A stretch of DNA of 64,000 nt from Achaetomium macrosporum (Eukaryota; Ascomycota; Sordariomycetes; Sordariales; Chaetomiaceae): positions 62,001 to 126,000 of the forward strand of contig MU860047.1 of assembly GCA_033296875.1 (NCBI GenBank). The letters are read 5' to 3'. Position 1 is the stretch's first letter. Each line of letters starts with the position of its first letter. Made by a program: the position numbers and the translations under genes. The notes under the pieces are model-generated. The model was not told the DNA's origin. It saw nothing but the letters and a program-made list of their open reading frames with translations, and searched no databases. This document shows, in pieces, positions 31,571 to 44,706 of this stretch.

Positions 31571-32871
31571 GGCTGAATCGATATCACCAGTGTTTGATTG
31601 ATAGATCGTGAGGATAAGTAGAGGTAATGAATCGTTGTCGGCCGTGGATTGATGACACTTAGTTCACAGACGTGAACATGGGTGCAGTCGGTAAAAGCAT
31701 CAGCCCCGATTGCTTAGCTCAAGTCGGGTTTCGCGAGGCCATTGCTGTTATTGTTGTTGGTGGCTGTGATTTATCATGATTCACGGCAGCTGAGTGAGAT
31801 GTTCGTCCCATCTCTAAGTGGGTTTGCGCACGAGACGGAAGAATCAACGAGTAAGTGCGGTTGCAAACCACCGCTGCTAGCCGACGTTTGGTCGATAACT
31901 TTACCTGAGGGTGGCTGTTAACAATTTCACTCAGAACAGTGTCAACCATAAATTTCATCTTCCTTCTCAGGCAACCCTGGAGGAAGAGCGATCCAGGCGT
32001 TGAAGTTATCGTGAGTTTAGTCAAATTCACCCGCAGTTCCAAACCCGCTTGCCCCAAGCGGGGCGGCTATCGATCTCCACAAGAGTTGCCCCTGAACGGA
32101 CATCCTGAACCCCTGAAATAGTACATCCATACAAGTCACACATCACCGCACGCGCAATGTTTTGCCATAATCTTCATTTTCATTACAGCAATACTCCATT
32201 TCAATCTGTCGACCAAACAGTGCTGCGCCGCCTGGCGCTAGCTGACCAGTAAGAGGCAGACAGCCACCACCCAAGAGGAGAGATAGAGAAGAGAGAACAA
32301 TAGTTCGAAACAGCCCATCTCGTGAAGTCCATCCATAGGGGCGGGCAGGAGAAAAAAAAAAAAAAAGTAGCCATGTGCGTTGCACGCTCGATTGACGAAA
32401 GACAAGGTCACCACCACGACCGCATGCCCTTCGCATGCATAAGTCGGCAACCCCATCGCATCCCATGACTGACTCGATAATTAATTAATTCGGCAATGTT
32501 CCATGCCATCCCTTCTCAGCATTTGCGTCACACCCCAATTGCCAGAGGAAATAAGATCGTAGAGAGAAATAAAGCCACAACCAAGACCCGAAATAGGCAG
32601 GTTCAGCAGGTTAGGCAGGTAGAAGGCCTCAGCCTGTGGACTGTCTTGCGATAGGGAGCAGGCATTCAGGACGACCTAGATAAAATCTGTCTGTGCCTGC
32701 AGAGGGTATTGTCGTCGAGGATATAACCGTGAGGGAAAGGCCCCCGGCGTCCCAAGAGGAAACTATACGACGTGCGCATTGCGGTGTCATCCCGACTCGG
32801 ATAAGAGAGGACTGAATTTGAACCCCCCGGCATTGAACAGCTTCCCCTCGAGTCCTTGCCCAGCGACTTCT
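31571..32871. other. Intergenic (Rad51-like upstream region / PAL1 downstream region)
   Basis: About 1.3 kb with no supported gene. A 14-base A run lies near 32351-32365. Open frames are short and featureless. Confidence 0.55.
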
Positions 32872-34921
32872 TTAGACCGCTGTTCCGGGAGCGGGGCCAG
32901 CATCAGGCTCGCCGGCGGCAGGACCCGGGCGCTGGCGTCTTCCCTTCAGACTCTTCATGCGACCCAGAATCCCGCTCACCTTCGGCTGGGCTTCGTCGCC
33001 CCCGGTGGCATCCGTGGTTGACCTGCGCTCAAGACCGGGCCCTCCCCTGGGGCTCGTAGGCGACGCCTTGCTTCCATTCGTGTCTGTCTTGCGCACCGTG
33101 AAGTCGTCCTCGCCCTTGCCCGGCCCGAACTCAGAGAAGAACGGGTTGCGCTCCGACAACGGCGTGGAAGCCGGCCCGCCGCCGGACGGGGACCTGCGAG
33201 AGCCGTAGGCTCCCTCGGGGTTGGTCAGTCTGCCGGACGGCTGGAAGTCGCGGCCGCCACGGTTCATGTTGCGGATTCGGTGAGCGAGAGACTTCTTGCG
33301 CTGCAGACCCTCATTCATAACCTCGGCCGCTCGCTCTTCCTCGTGCTTCTGGATCACCGTCCGCGCTGCCGGTGTCCCTTCCAGGAAGGTCGATGTGCCA
33401 AGACCAAGTGATTCATCGCCATGCAGGACAGCGCCGCGGCTGCGGGGGTCGAAGATGGGCACCTCCTTATTTGCACCATTCCTGTCTTTGCCGCCTCTAG
33501 ACCACTCCACGAATGCCTCGTCGTCGTGCTGTCCCAAGAAAGTTGCATGGTCGGGTCGAGCGTTCAACGGCCCAGCGCCGCCAATCGTGTTGTTCAGCGA
33601 ACCCTCAGGGAAGGCCTGCATTGGAGCACGTCGGCTGCCTTGACGGTTTCGGTGCGGGTTGAGGGCGTCGAAAGGCCCGTCGTGGTGGAACACTGTGAAC
33701 AATGTTAAGGGCGCTGCTCTCTGAACGGGTCAACAAGCGAGACAGCAAACACTTACTTCCAACTCCATAGATGCCGGTCGCATCCAACTGGTCAATGATG
33801 TCAAGCTTGCGACTCGTAGGCTTCTTATCCTTGTTCTCACGGTGCCGGCGTTCACGCTCGCGTCGCCTCAGTTCACGCTGCCTCTTCTCCTCCTCGGTCA
33901 TTGTTCTCTCGACGTCCATGATGGAGGATTCCGAGTTTCTGCGCGGGCGCCTCTCTGGACGCCGCTGCGGGGAGCGGGAGGGATTCAGACGATCGGCTCT
34001 GTCGCCGTTCTCTTGCATCTTTTTGGCGCGGAGAGCCTCTTCCTGCGATCGGGTGGGACGGTGATTCGGCGGTGGGCCCCTCCGATTGGGGGGGGGCGCG
34101 CCCTCGCGCATGGGAGGTGGAGGTCCACGGCGACCCATTGGGGGTGCGGGTGGTCTCCCAGCATCCGGCCGCGGCGGCGGGGCAGCCGATTTGGACTTTG
34201 AGTCCTCGAGTGTCAAGGAACCCTGCGCGCGGAACTATCAGCCTTTGTTTCGGATATCGCAGGGGCAAGACACCGGCGTGCGTCCGCGTGGCCGTAAATA
34301 GAAGGACGTACAAAGATATCTTCCGCCGTGAGCGACGGTCTCTTGTCGGACGACATGGTATCCGAAGCGGATCGGATATCTGAGAAACTTGACCTGCCGG
34401 CGACGGCGGGGTCGAGAAACGGGTTGCGCGAAAGCGGTCGCGGAGGCGGGTCGTCGAAGGGGGAACCTAGGGCTGGCGAAGCAAGAGGCGACGCTGCGCG
34501 ATTGCGGAAGGGGTTGTTTGAGGAAAGGTTCAGGAGCAATCCGGGGGACCGCTGATCTAAATGGGAACAAAAGTCAGTGGTCAATAATCAGGCAAGACCA
34601 TACAGCAGAGTTAGCCGGCGGCACCATGCATGCAAATGACGACAGCGATAGGGAACATGAAACGCTAATCTCCTTTCCCTGACACGACAGGCGCAATGGC
34701 AGAGCGGACCGATCAGGTGCCCAAAGTGACCCCCTGAGCACAAAAACTTGGAAGCGGAAACGACCGACCATGCACGCTTGCGAGGATCTTGTCCCTCTCT
34801 GCTGCGCCTGCCACCACTGAGAGGCAGCGCAGCAAGGAACCCACCCGCAAGGATCACCAAGAGGAGTATATATGGATTGACTGTTGTGCTCACCTTGCTG
34901 CCCTGATTGGGAATTCGCCAT
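32872..34921 (-). CDS. PAL1: Pal1 cell morphology protein
   Basis: The splice model is complement(32872-33692, 33757-34222, 34312-34556, 34894-34921). Intron lengths are 337, 89 and 64 nt, and the protein is 519 residues. The first exon is short (MANSQSGQQ). Then comes an Asn-Pro-Phe-rich region (SSNNPFRNRA, SRNPFLDP); such NPF motifs bind EH domains. A Pro/Arg-rich stretch follows, then a charged helix (MTEEEKRQRELRRRERERRH). The Pal1 core reads KLDIIDQLDATGIYGVGMFH, then HDGPFDALNPHRN across an exon junction. In fission yeast Pal1 is a membrane-associated protein at growth sites needed for rod shape, and it associates with endocytic coat sites. The long first intron places the promoter upstream of 34921. 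Confidence 0.92.
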
Positions 34922-37900
34922 GGTGTGCAGATGAGCGGGCAAATCGATTGAAGTGAGTATGATGGCGCTGGTGTTTTTTTGGCGGGCGCAGCTTGCCGTT
35001 TGCGTACCGACTTGGTTCAACGCTTTTTCGGACGACCCTCTCTGTGCTACCTACTGTGTCAAAGGGGCTTGGGCCGAATTCCTTTGACCGGGGCTGGCGT
35101 CATACCAGTGGAGATAAGGAGTGGCAGACTTCAGACAGCGGGTCGTTCCCGCTCGCTCGTGGGCCCGTCTGAAAAGCGGTTGTCTTCTGTCGCGATTGAA
35201 TAATGAAGAGCGGTTGATTCACAGAGGAAAGGTATGTGGTACGTATGCACCCCCTCCAGTAGCCCAAAGCCCCTCGCGCAGATAGATCGTGTCGAGATCG
35301 GAAGGGTGAATACCTAACGCCGTTTGGCCGTCCGGGATTTCAGCCGAGATGTCGCCCAAATATGATTGCCTGTGGTATGCGCATCGACGTCGCGAGTTGG
35401 TTTTGGCCGTGCAACGCGAACGTCCTTCCTTTCTGGCACCTGCTATGTAGATTCGACGCGCCCGGCAGTTGCTGCAGGGTAAAAGTAGCGGATTGTGAGA
35501 AACCTTGCTCGGACCTTTCAGATGTTGTCGAGAAGGGATCGAAGCGGTTTCGACAGCTTGGATGTTTTGGTAGGAGTGGGAACGGGAGAGAGGCCCGAGA
35601 GAATGCGAGAGATCGGCGCAAGTGCGATTTGGCCAAGGAGGCAACGGCAGACAGACGCGGAGTCCGGGGCAGTTCGTTTTTCTGTTGCCACGGACCGGCT
35701 GGCTATTTTGATCACCGCAGACAGAAAGAATGCGACTGATTTGAGCTCCTGGGCTCGTCTTGTCTGCTGGGTTGCTTGTGGATCAGTGGGGATCGGAAAC
35801 ACGACACCGAAGAGGTCGAAGCTGACAGCGGTGTGGCACGGCGGGGGTGCGCCCGACTTTGGCTGGAAGGTGAAGGTGAAGCAGCGAGTGCAACAGACGA
35901 CAGGATATTTGAGGACTACCTACAGCTGTAGGCGAGACAGGTGTCGGCACTACAGTTCCTGCTGGAGGGAGAGGAAAACTGTCGAGAAACCTTCGGTGGT
36001 CACCCGGACAAGTTAATAAGACAAGACACCCGCGATGCCCCCTTCTGTGAGTGGACCACACCCACGTTGCCCGTTTTGGGACTGCCTCCTCCAAACTAGG
36101 CCGATTTTAGCCAAGCAAGTTCTTGAATACCCCTGGCCTGCACAGTATAGAGAGGAGTTACCGATTGCCCTCCATCTCAAGAACCGCTGCCGGGACGTCG
36201 ATCTCAGAGTCCACAATCCAGATGTCTGTGAGCTGAAGGTTAGAGTTTCAGTCCGGAGTGTAAGCCTTCCAGTCGTTGCTCCGCCGTATGAAGGAGTTGA
36301 ACAGGTAGAGGCAAGGCCACACAAAATCAGGTGGGTTGTCGAAAAATCGATATGTAGGAGGCGGTTTCAAGACGTCCCGAGGTCCTGTTGTTTACACACC
36401 AGTCGATGAAGATCTCGCCCCGTACAAAGCGACACTACGTGCTATACAATAAAATCACGTCGCGTTAAAAGTACCTTTGGTGTTGGCGAGTTTTCCCCAG
36501 GCTCATCTCCCAAGTCTCCACAGTCCCCCCGCTAGACTACCACAGTATGTATGTACTGTCGAGCTTGGCTCGGAGAGCCAATTCTTCCTCACTCATTGGA
36601 GTTAGATTACAGTACATACGCAGTAGATCAGCGGTTGTTGAAGGATACGCGCTCTTACACAGCACTAGCATCAACTATACAGGTTTTACCCCTTGCCGGC
36701 TATCGTGTGCTTGAGAGAGTGTGAAAACGGAACAGGTTGCTGACAGGGTCCATGACAACGTGACAGAGACCCTGATCAAGGGTCCTTCGAATTCATCCCC
36801 ACGTCCCGGGACAACCTACTGTGTACACAGTAAGGAACGAATCGCGATTGCGCGCCCTGCAAACGGAGAGTGCACGCCCAAGGCCTGTCAAATGCATCTT
36901 CAGCCGACCACGATCTACGTCTGCTAAACGATTTCGGAGCCCAGTTGCGCCTCAATCGTTCTCTTTCGGGTATCCTGACGAGCCTGAGCAAGATGCAAGC
37001 AACCGGAACAAGCAGACGGGAACAGGGGGAAGCTGCATGAAAGGGGCTTCCCCGCTTTCGGATTCCAGCCGCCTTGTGGGGTACCACTCTGAACTTTGAG
37101 GTTGACATTGGCTAGCTTCCATGTGACCAAACTCAACAGCACCCCTAACCTGGGATGCCGGCAACCGAACGCGTTTGTATATGATATGGCCATTGCCGGG
37201 AAGGACTGCGTTATACAGTTAGACATTGGGAGTTGTGGAAGCTGCATCAGTCGCCTCTTTCGCCAAACGTCAGTATTGCTTGGTGCATGTTCTCAGTGTT
37301 CTCTGATGTAGGGAGGTGCCTGTTCTGTCCTGACGGGAGCATTGTTCGATTACGACGGGCTGTAACTTTGATCAAGCAACAGTCATCCCCTCCTTATCAT
37401 ACCATAGCAGTAGAATTGCTGGGCGTTGAAGGTCCAAGTGGGTATAACACTTGTGTCTGCGCGTTTTGGCAGGACTGGTACGGGCTGGAGGTAGCAGACT
37501 GGTAGAGAATCTGCAAGTAACTTGAATTGGGTACTGTAAGCTGCGAAGCTTCTGTCTTTCTTCCTTCCCTGTTATGCCTGATAAACAGGATGCAAACACA
37601 GAAATACCGAGTGATCGGGGCTCTAAAACGCCACGACTTGCCCTGCACTTGGCTGTCGGCCAAGACAGAGGTGCCTTTAAGCTTTGGGTTCGGATATTGT
37701 CAACATACCGCGGGCTAGCCTTACTGTTGTATGCGTATCATGCTAGCATCCGATTGTCCTTCGGCAGGTGGCCAAGGAGGTCCGGTATTTGATTGAAAAG
37801 GTTCGTAGAAGCCTCGTTCGCCTTCGCCCGTCGACTGACCGTCTTCTCCGGAGATCATTGGCTTATGTTTCCTAAGCATTACGCCTAGATGCTATTGAGG

Positions 37901-39450
37901 TCACTACTGATCTTACGTTACCTCTCACCGTCGACTAGGACCGAGGTGGTGCAGGACATCTCGAAGCCACGGATAAAGCCACGAGGGAGAGAATAGATTA
38001 CAGCCACACACCGCAGGTTATTCTCTGGAGGGAGGCATGAGAACAGACCCTCAAGATCGATGTCTTTTCTCGTCCCTCCTTTCCACCCCGAGCGCAAAGA
38101 CTTGAGTAGCAATGCTGAGTCGATCGATCCCACCGCCCGACAGCCACTCGAACGACGAGCAGTTCAAGAACGTCTTCTTCGTCAAGATCCGCGCCCGGCG
38201 ATTGAACTAACAACCGCGGGAGCTTTCCGGGCCCTCAGTCATCTCCAGTGCGCGCACACAGCCTTCTCTTCCTCCCATTGGGTAGGCGCGGGAGGGAGCC
38301 AGAAATGCTGCCCAACTACACAACGAGAAGGAAAACCACTTTTAGGCTGAAGACCTACATCGGAGCTTCGCACGGGGCTTGGGGAGTGCGGGCAGGTTCC
38401 CCTTGAAAGGTATTTATAGTCGGTGTCGCGTGCTCACAAGCAGACTGGTTACATTTATACGAGCCGCCGTGCGCGGGGAGCAACTCCAACCTATGGCGGA
38501 ACCACGAAGTGGACGTCTGTTGGTGATTCGATGGGGTGGGGGCGCCGGAAGAGGTGCTATGCTCCGGGGCCGAAGAGAAATACGTAGGAAGAAGGTGGAA
38601 GCGGGTCCCAGTTCCCTTCCCGGGGCCCCGTGGGTGCTTTCCTAGGCTTGCTTGCCCTCTCCTCGTTCCGTGCCATCTGCCCTCGGTACGCCATTCGGGG
38701 CCCATAGAGCCGTAAGCAAGCCGGAGCGACGCTACCAGCAGTCAAAGAAGAAGAAGGAAAGAAAGATATGAGAGAATAGAAAGTAGAGAATGCACCAGCA
38801 CAGAACAGCGTACCAGAAGAAAACAGTAAGTGAAGCAGATAGACAGATAGACAGCAATCCAACTGATACCTTACGCCCCCGTATTTTTATCTTTTCTCAC
38901 ACCATTGCCTTACACTGCGCAGGGAGCCGCCGCTCCCATCCCATCCACCCCTCTCCCTCCTCGTGGACCCATCTATCCTTCACCTCTACTAACAGCTCTA
39001 GCACTCCCTTCCCGATTAACCCTTCTGCCGCAGCGTTCGTGGGGGTGGTTCCAGGAATGATAACACGGGCACCCTCCCAAAAGCGGATGCCGGGAGGCTA
39101 CTCAGAACAGCGGAGACTGTTGAAACGGCCCATTACTGACTCTGGAAGAACCCCGCCGGATGAGCCAAGTATGCAAAACCATGCACGGCTCGGTACGACT
39201 TACCGAATTATTAAGCCGGAACAAAGACCGGAGACTTTTGTTCCATTCTATGATTAAGTGGCTCGCATACGATCACTACCATATAAACCAGTCGAACCAT
39301 GAGACTCTAGACTACCAGTATCTCTAAGCCAGCTCTCTTCACTACCCTAGACGAACATCACCCCGCGTATACTGCATCCACCACACCTAGCGCAACTCAC
39401 TCCTTCCAACACCAACTTATCCAAGTTGCCAATGAAGAATAAACTCAACA
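34922..39450. other. Long gene-poor stretch
   Basis: About 4.5 kb between PAL1 and the SDR gene. Every open frame over 100 codons was read (35495-36016, 36035-36409, 38790-39257) and none shows a domain, signal peptide or convincing codon bias. Near-inverted copies of CAGTATGTATGTACTGT and ACAGTACATACGCAG lie at about 36543 and 36610. A short DEQFKNVFF reading near 38147 weakly echoes the RRM fragments at 19 kb. Confidence 0.5.
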
Positions 39451-40452
39451 ATGTCTGTCTATGTTATCACCGGAGCTTCAAGGGGAATCGGGGTAAGTCT
39501 GTGTTATGCCATGTTGCCCATTGGCGACCTGTTGCTTATTTCCAACGTAGTTCGGCTTCCTGTCACACTTCTCGGAAGACCCGAAGAACCTGGTCGTCGG
39601 CCTGGTCCGCGATAAGGCCGGGACCGAGAAGAAGGTGGCGGCAGAGCTTGGTGAACGACCCAATGTCCACATCCTCCATGCAGACCTCACCAGCTACGCC
39701 AGCCTGAAGCAGGCTGCTGCCGACACTGCCCCGATTGTCGGCGACCGCGGTGTCGACTATCTAGTCGCCAACGGAGCTTTCGTGTCCCAGTTCGACGCCT
39801 ACGACCCCATCGGTGCATTGTAAGTCTGCCTACCTCCGCATTTGCGTAGCCTAGTCTGGCTAACGCTATGTGTTCGACAGGGGCGATAAGGTCGAGGAGT
39901 TGGAGGATGTTTCAGCCAAGATATTCCAGACCAATGTCGTCGGCAACATCCACCTCTTCAACCTCTTCCTCCCCCTTGTCCTGAAGGGCAAGGTCAAGAA
40001 GGTCATCGCCATTTCTAGCGGTCACGCTGACCTAGACATGATCAACGACCTCGAGATTGACATAGGTCCTTTGTACGCTGCCTCCAAGGCGGCCCTGAAC
40101 GTTATTGTGGCCAAGTTCAACGCACAGTACAAGAAGGACGGTGTGCTCTTCCTAAGTGTGAGCCCCGGAGTGGTGGACGTGGATCATCACAATGACCATG
40201 GTACGTATCCCGGTCTTCAAGATGAAAAGTATCTGGACACTTTACTAATCCATAATCCCAGTCACTCCGGAACAGCTGGGGCGCATAGGTTCATTCATGG
40301 GCAAGCTGTCATCCTACGCCCCTCACTTCAAGGGACCTGTCCCCGTAGACGAGGCCGTCAGACTCATTCAGTCGACCTGGGAGAAGGCCAGCATCGACAC
40401 CGGATTTGGCGGTGCCTTTGTTTCGCAATATGGCAACAAGCAGTGGATATAA
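39451..40452 (+). CDS. Short-chain dehydrogenase/reductase (SDR)
   Basis: The splice model is 39451-39492, 39551-39819, 39881-40200, 40262-40452, giving 273 residues; the three introns are 58-61 nt. The start reads MSVYVITGASRGIG, the TGxxxGIG cofactor loop, with the first intron right after it. The ADLTSY motif that binds the adenine ring follows, then VANGAF in place of NNAG. The catalytic Ser is in VIAISSGHADLD, and YAASKAALN carries the YxxxK pair. This is the classical SDR layout and length, probably NAD(P)-dependent and cytosolic. Substrate cannot be told from sequence. No pathway genes are next to it. Confidence 0.9.
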
Positions 40453-43249
40453 ACCTCGGGTCCCGGTATATTATACCAACTATCTCTCCATAGGTACGGA
40501 ATACACTTATATGCACTCTACAGTTCAACCCTGGTTTGTTTGTTAGCGCGGAACCGGTGACAGGGGTCCTGGTCCGAAATTCAAAAAAGAGACAGCAAGA
40601 CAGCCATAAGGGTTGATTCAACACAACAAAATAGAGCATCCAGTAATACTCAGGAAGCTTGTTTCGTCTGACTCAATTTTTCTGTAGAAGAATTGAGCCT
40701 TCTACCGTTGAGACTGATATCTTGGGGCTGACCCTGGTCTTCAAGTCAGACGCTAACGAAGTAAACGAACAAACCAGGGGTGGGTTGTACAACTTCAAGT
40801 TAGATGTCAATATAAACTTCAATTGGACGTCCATTAACATGTCGACGTAAGGGAGTGCGCTGTTGGCCTATGTTGTTTTCTTGGTACTGGCCAGTTAGTC
40901 TCGAGCTTCCAGGTTGCGCCGCTGCGGTCCTACAACGGGGTTCCGAGGACAGCCCGTGCCATGTACCTATCACAAGGGGAATCTGTCAGATCGAGATGGT
41001 GACTCCAAGTTCCTAGCAATATAGCGTGTTGCGGCGGTGCACAGATTCGATGGATTCCGACCGGATCGTAACGTGCGGTCCCTGTGTCATGTTCGGCAAA
41101 GCAACGAATCTTCCAGCTGTCGCTCGAGGAAGAGGATGTCAATGTGAAGATGCACTGAGCCGTTCCAGGTCGTAAGGATTGCTATTTGTGGGCCGCGGTC
41201 GATGTTTTCTTGATTCTCGGTGGCCGGCTTGGCTCGCAAGTCAACGAAGGGCGCATCCACCCTTCGCGTGGCGGCTTCCGGGTTGGCCGCATATTTCCTG
41301 CTGAGTGGTGCCTGCGCCAACGGCCGAATCATGAGATCTAGAACGCCGGTCATGCCGCCTGACGACGCCTTTGCGGTGGGCTGTCAGTCTTCTATGCACA
41401 ACAGGCCGCGATGACAATTTGCCCTGTTTTCTGTCGCCCCTCGTCCGTGCGCAGCATGCATAGAAGACAATCTAACCAGAATTCATGCCACCGTCAGGTT
41501 GGCGCGTGCGGCGCCTATGCCCAAGTCCGGCCACACAGTCCGTTGTTACACAGTGCGGGCTTTCTTTAGGCCGCTTCCAGACACGTGCCCGATTTCAGAT
41601 TGACTCGCGAAAGGTCCGGTCGAGGACTACGAGTGATGGTAAACTCAAACGGCTGAGGTACCTACCTTACGTCCTAACGTATTTGATAAGCGGGCGGAAC
41701 AGACAAGCGAGCGGAACACTTTAACAGGCTTTGGTGACTTGCATACGCAAGATCGATAAGAATTTGATCAAGCTCGCTAAACAATTTACTAACGTTAGCG
41801 TCTTTCTGTGTACAGGCCGCCAAAATGTGTTAAAGTGTTCCGCTCGCCTGTCTGTTCCGCTCGCTTATCGAATACGTTATATAACTGCTGTATGCTGAGC
41901 AGTGCCCGGCTTCTAACCCGCCTCATATTCCCCTGGTTTCCGTACCATATTTAGACCTTCCAGAACACAACTGATAGCTGCCAGAACCAACCTGTCGGGT
42001 CAACATGGAGAGGCTTTGGTTTCCAGAGGGAGCTGGCTCAGCTCGCCGGGCTTCCGTCACAAAAGGCACCCAGAATCGCTCTGCAAGCCTCGTGACAGCC
42101 CTGAGAGACCTCGGCCTGACCGAACTGACGTTGCCCGATATCCGTGGACCCGTAGTCACGAAGATACGTGGTGTGTCCGCGGACCATGCCACCTAGGTTC
42201 AATGGTGCCCGCATCCGCATCCTTGTACTGTGCATTGTTTGCGAAGCCGACCAGCTGGATACCTAACGTTAGCTGCCCCGGTTAGAAAATGGTGTGCGTT
42301 GGCACGGCTGGTTCGCGTCAAGCGATGGGAAGAGGCAGGATGAGGGGCTGAGATGGTAAGCGCCAGTGGCTAGAACTTCCCTGCCGGATTGGGCACCTTT
42401 CAGGTCTGCCTGACACGAGGACAGTGACTGCAAGGTTCCCGTAGGTCGTTTTTGTCTTGAGTCGCTTGCTGCGGTCTCACACTGTAAAGGCGGTGTGTGG
42501 TTAGCGCAAGCGCACTGTGGAGCGATTTCTTGGCCGCGGCAAAGTCAGCAACTGGGGCGCCCGCCCTGCAGGCCGGGCGTCGCGCCCTCTGCCCGCTTGG
42601 TTTTCAGCGTCCCCTTTCTCACCACAATTTCTCCTCTCTCTTGCCCTTCCCTTCGAAAGTCCGACATACTCTCCGTCTTCTCCCCACGAGCGATCCGCGT
42701 AGCTCCTGGAGGGTAAGATAGCAACAATTCTCCAGTGCACCCTGATTTCCAGGACATAACTCAAATTCGTCTAATCTTAACATCGGGTGTTCTCTCTGCA
42801 GAGGAATCCTGATTCATTGCCACCTTCAATCGGCAACAGAAATCCCCTTCATCTCCGACCGACATTGCCACCAGATTCGGAGATCGGATTTGATAGGAGG
42901 TAAGCACAGTCTCTCAGATTCCCACATCTACTTGCGGGCTCGGAACAACGACGTTCGCATGTTCCAACAAAGCCCTCATCTTCGGGAACCACCGGTTCTT
43001 GGCGATGGCGAGGCAAGGAGGGTCAAAATCCGGTTCCATCCTTCGCCGCCGTCAGCCTGAGCCGGGCCTTCACCGTCATTCCCACATTTCGCTTTTACAA
43101 CCGACTCTTAGATCCCTTGTTCTTGTGCTTTTGACAACTTCAACAAGGCTAACGTGTTCATTCCAAACCAGCCGTGACACCGCCATTCTTCCATCATCAA
43201 AGGAGCATTCCGGACATCGTCGAACAGACGCACATCCCCGTAACGCAAA
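40453..43249. other. Intergenic with a MITE-like element; upstream region of CK-1a
   Basis: About 2.8 kb with no supported gene. It contains the inverted-terminal-repeat element at 41675-41879. A GTAAGC after GATAGGAG near 42900 could be the donor of a 5'-UTR intron of the kinase gene; this is inference only. Confidence 0.5.
41675..41879. mobile_element. MITE-like element, 205 bp with 52-bp terminal inverted repeats
   Basis: The left end (41675-41726) begins TAACGTATTTGATAAGCGGG; the right end (41828-41879), reverse-complemented, begins TAACGTATTCGATAAGCGAG. The arms match at 49 of 52 positions. Only about 100 bp lie between, with no coding capacity. Both outer ends carry TA, consistent with a TA target duplication as made by Tc1/mariner-type transposases, though these bases could also belong to the repeat. 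It is a non-autonomous element if mobile. Confidence 0.8.
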
Positions 43250-44706
43250 ATGACGACAATGGTATGAACCCTAGTCAATTTTCGGTGGATAGACGTCAAG
43301 CCCTTCTGCCGTTGCGAACGCTTCCTGCCGTCGGTCACCATTGCTGATCCATGGCATGCGGTGCCGCAGCGAGCCTTGGGTGTCTTGTTCACGCGATATC
43401 GAGTTTGTTTAAATTACTAACATCCTCGTAGGATCTTCGCGTGGGGAACAAGTACCGGATCGGTCGCAAGATCGGTTCTGGTTCGTTCGGCGATATCTAC
43501 CTGGGCACCAACATTATCTCTGGCGAGGAGATTGCCATCAAGCTCGAGAGCGTCAAGGCGAAGCACCCGCAGCTTGAGTACGAGGCTCGGGTATACAAGT
43601 CACTCGCTGGCGGCGTCGGCATCCCGTTCGTTCGCTGGTTCGGTACCGAGTGCGACTACAATGCCATGGTCCTCGACCTCCTCGGGCCTAGTCTGGAGGA
43701 TCTGTTCAATTTCTGCAACCGCAAGTTTTCGCTGAAGACTGTGCTGCTGCTCGCCGACCAGCTGATCTCGCGCATCGAGTACATCCATGCCAAGTCTTTC
43801 ATCCACCGCGACATCAAGCCCGACAACTTCCTCATGGGTATCGGCAAGCGCGGTAACCAGGTGAACGTCATCGATTTCGGTCTTGCCAAGAAGTACCGCG
43901 ACCCCAAGACCCACTTCCACATTCCGTACAGAGAGAACAAGAACTTGACGGGAACGGCTCGCTATGCTTCGATCAACACCCATTTGGGTGTCGAGCAGTC
44001 GCGCCGTGATGACATGGAGTCTCTCGGCTATGTCATGCTCTACTTCTGCCGCGGATCGCTTCCTTGGCAGGGCCTCAAGGCTGCTACCAAGAAGCAGAAG
44101 TACGACCGTATCATGGAGAAGAAGATGACGACGCCTACCGACGTCCTCTGCCGTGGCTTCCCCAACGAGTTTGCCATCTATCTGAACTACACTCGGTCGC
44201 TCCGCTTCGATGACAAGCCCGACTACAGCTACCTCCGCAAGATCTTCCGCGATCTCTTCGTCCGTGAGGGCTTCCAGTACGACTATGTTTTCGACTGGAC
44301 TGTGTATAAATACCAGAAGAACGCTCAGGCGATCCAGCAAGCTGCCGGCAACACGGCGAACCAGGCCGCCCAGGACCCGAAGGACGCCCAGCAGGCAGGT
44401 CGCAAGGAGACTCAGCAGGCCCTCCCTCGCGGGACCAGGAAGCAGATTACCGGCGAGACTCCGGACACCAACCGTGCCGTCGGTGGAAGCGACAGGATGT
44501 GAGTGACTACCAAGCCTAGACCCAGAGCATTCCTAGTAAGGAATCATATTTCCTTCGAGTTTGGTGTGCTCATAAACGCTGGCCGGAGGTACAATGCTGA
44601 CGTGGAGTGCTGACGATCAGTTTGCGATAATAGGCTGCGCTCAGCTGCTAAAGCTCAGGGCGCTGGCTCGGGATACGCTTCCAACAAGTACCGGCCCATG
44701 GACTGA
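43250..44706 (+). CDS. ck-1a: Casein kinase I, CK-1a type
   Basis: The splice model is 43250-43261, 43432-44498, 44634-44706, giving 383 residues. Exon 1 codes only MTTM and joins DLRVGNKYRIGRKIGSGSFG, the glycine loop. The kinase signatures are present: IAIKLE (lysine), HRDIKPDNFLMG (catalytic loop), DFGLAKKYRD, and the CK1-specific LPWQGLKA. The last exon adds LRSAAKAQGAGSGYASNKYR and PMD. The sequence is close to Neurospora CK-1a as I know it, the kinase that phosphorylates the clock protein FRQ, and to yeast Hrr25/Hhp1. If the last intron is kept, the protein stops at once after DRM (44500-44502), 24 residues shorter. The Gln/Ala-rich tail after residue 300 is normal for the family. Confidence 0.95.

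Noticed and set aside
38140..38200. Possible fifth RRM fragment (DEQFKNVFF)
   Set aside because: Only about eight residues are similar, with a gap relative to DENFVKNVF; too short to call.
38790..39257. 155-codon frame with a true ATG between PAL1 and the SDR gene
   Set aside because: Composition is mixed, with no domain, signal peptide or splice continuity. It could be a small hypothetical gene but nothing positive supports it.
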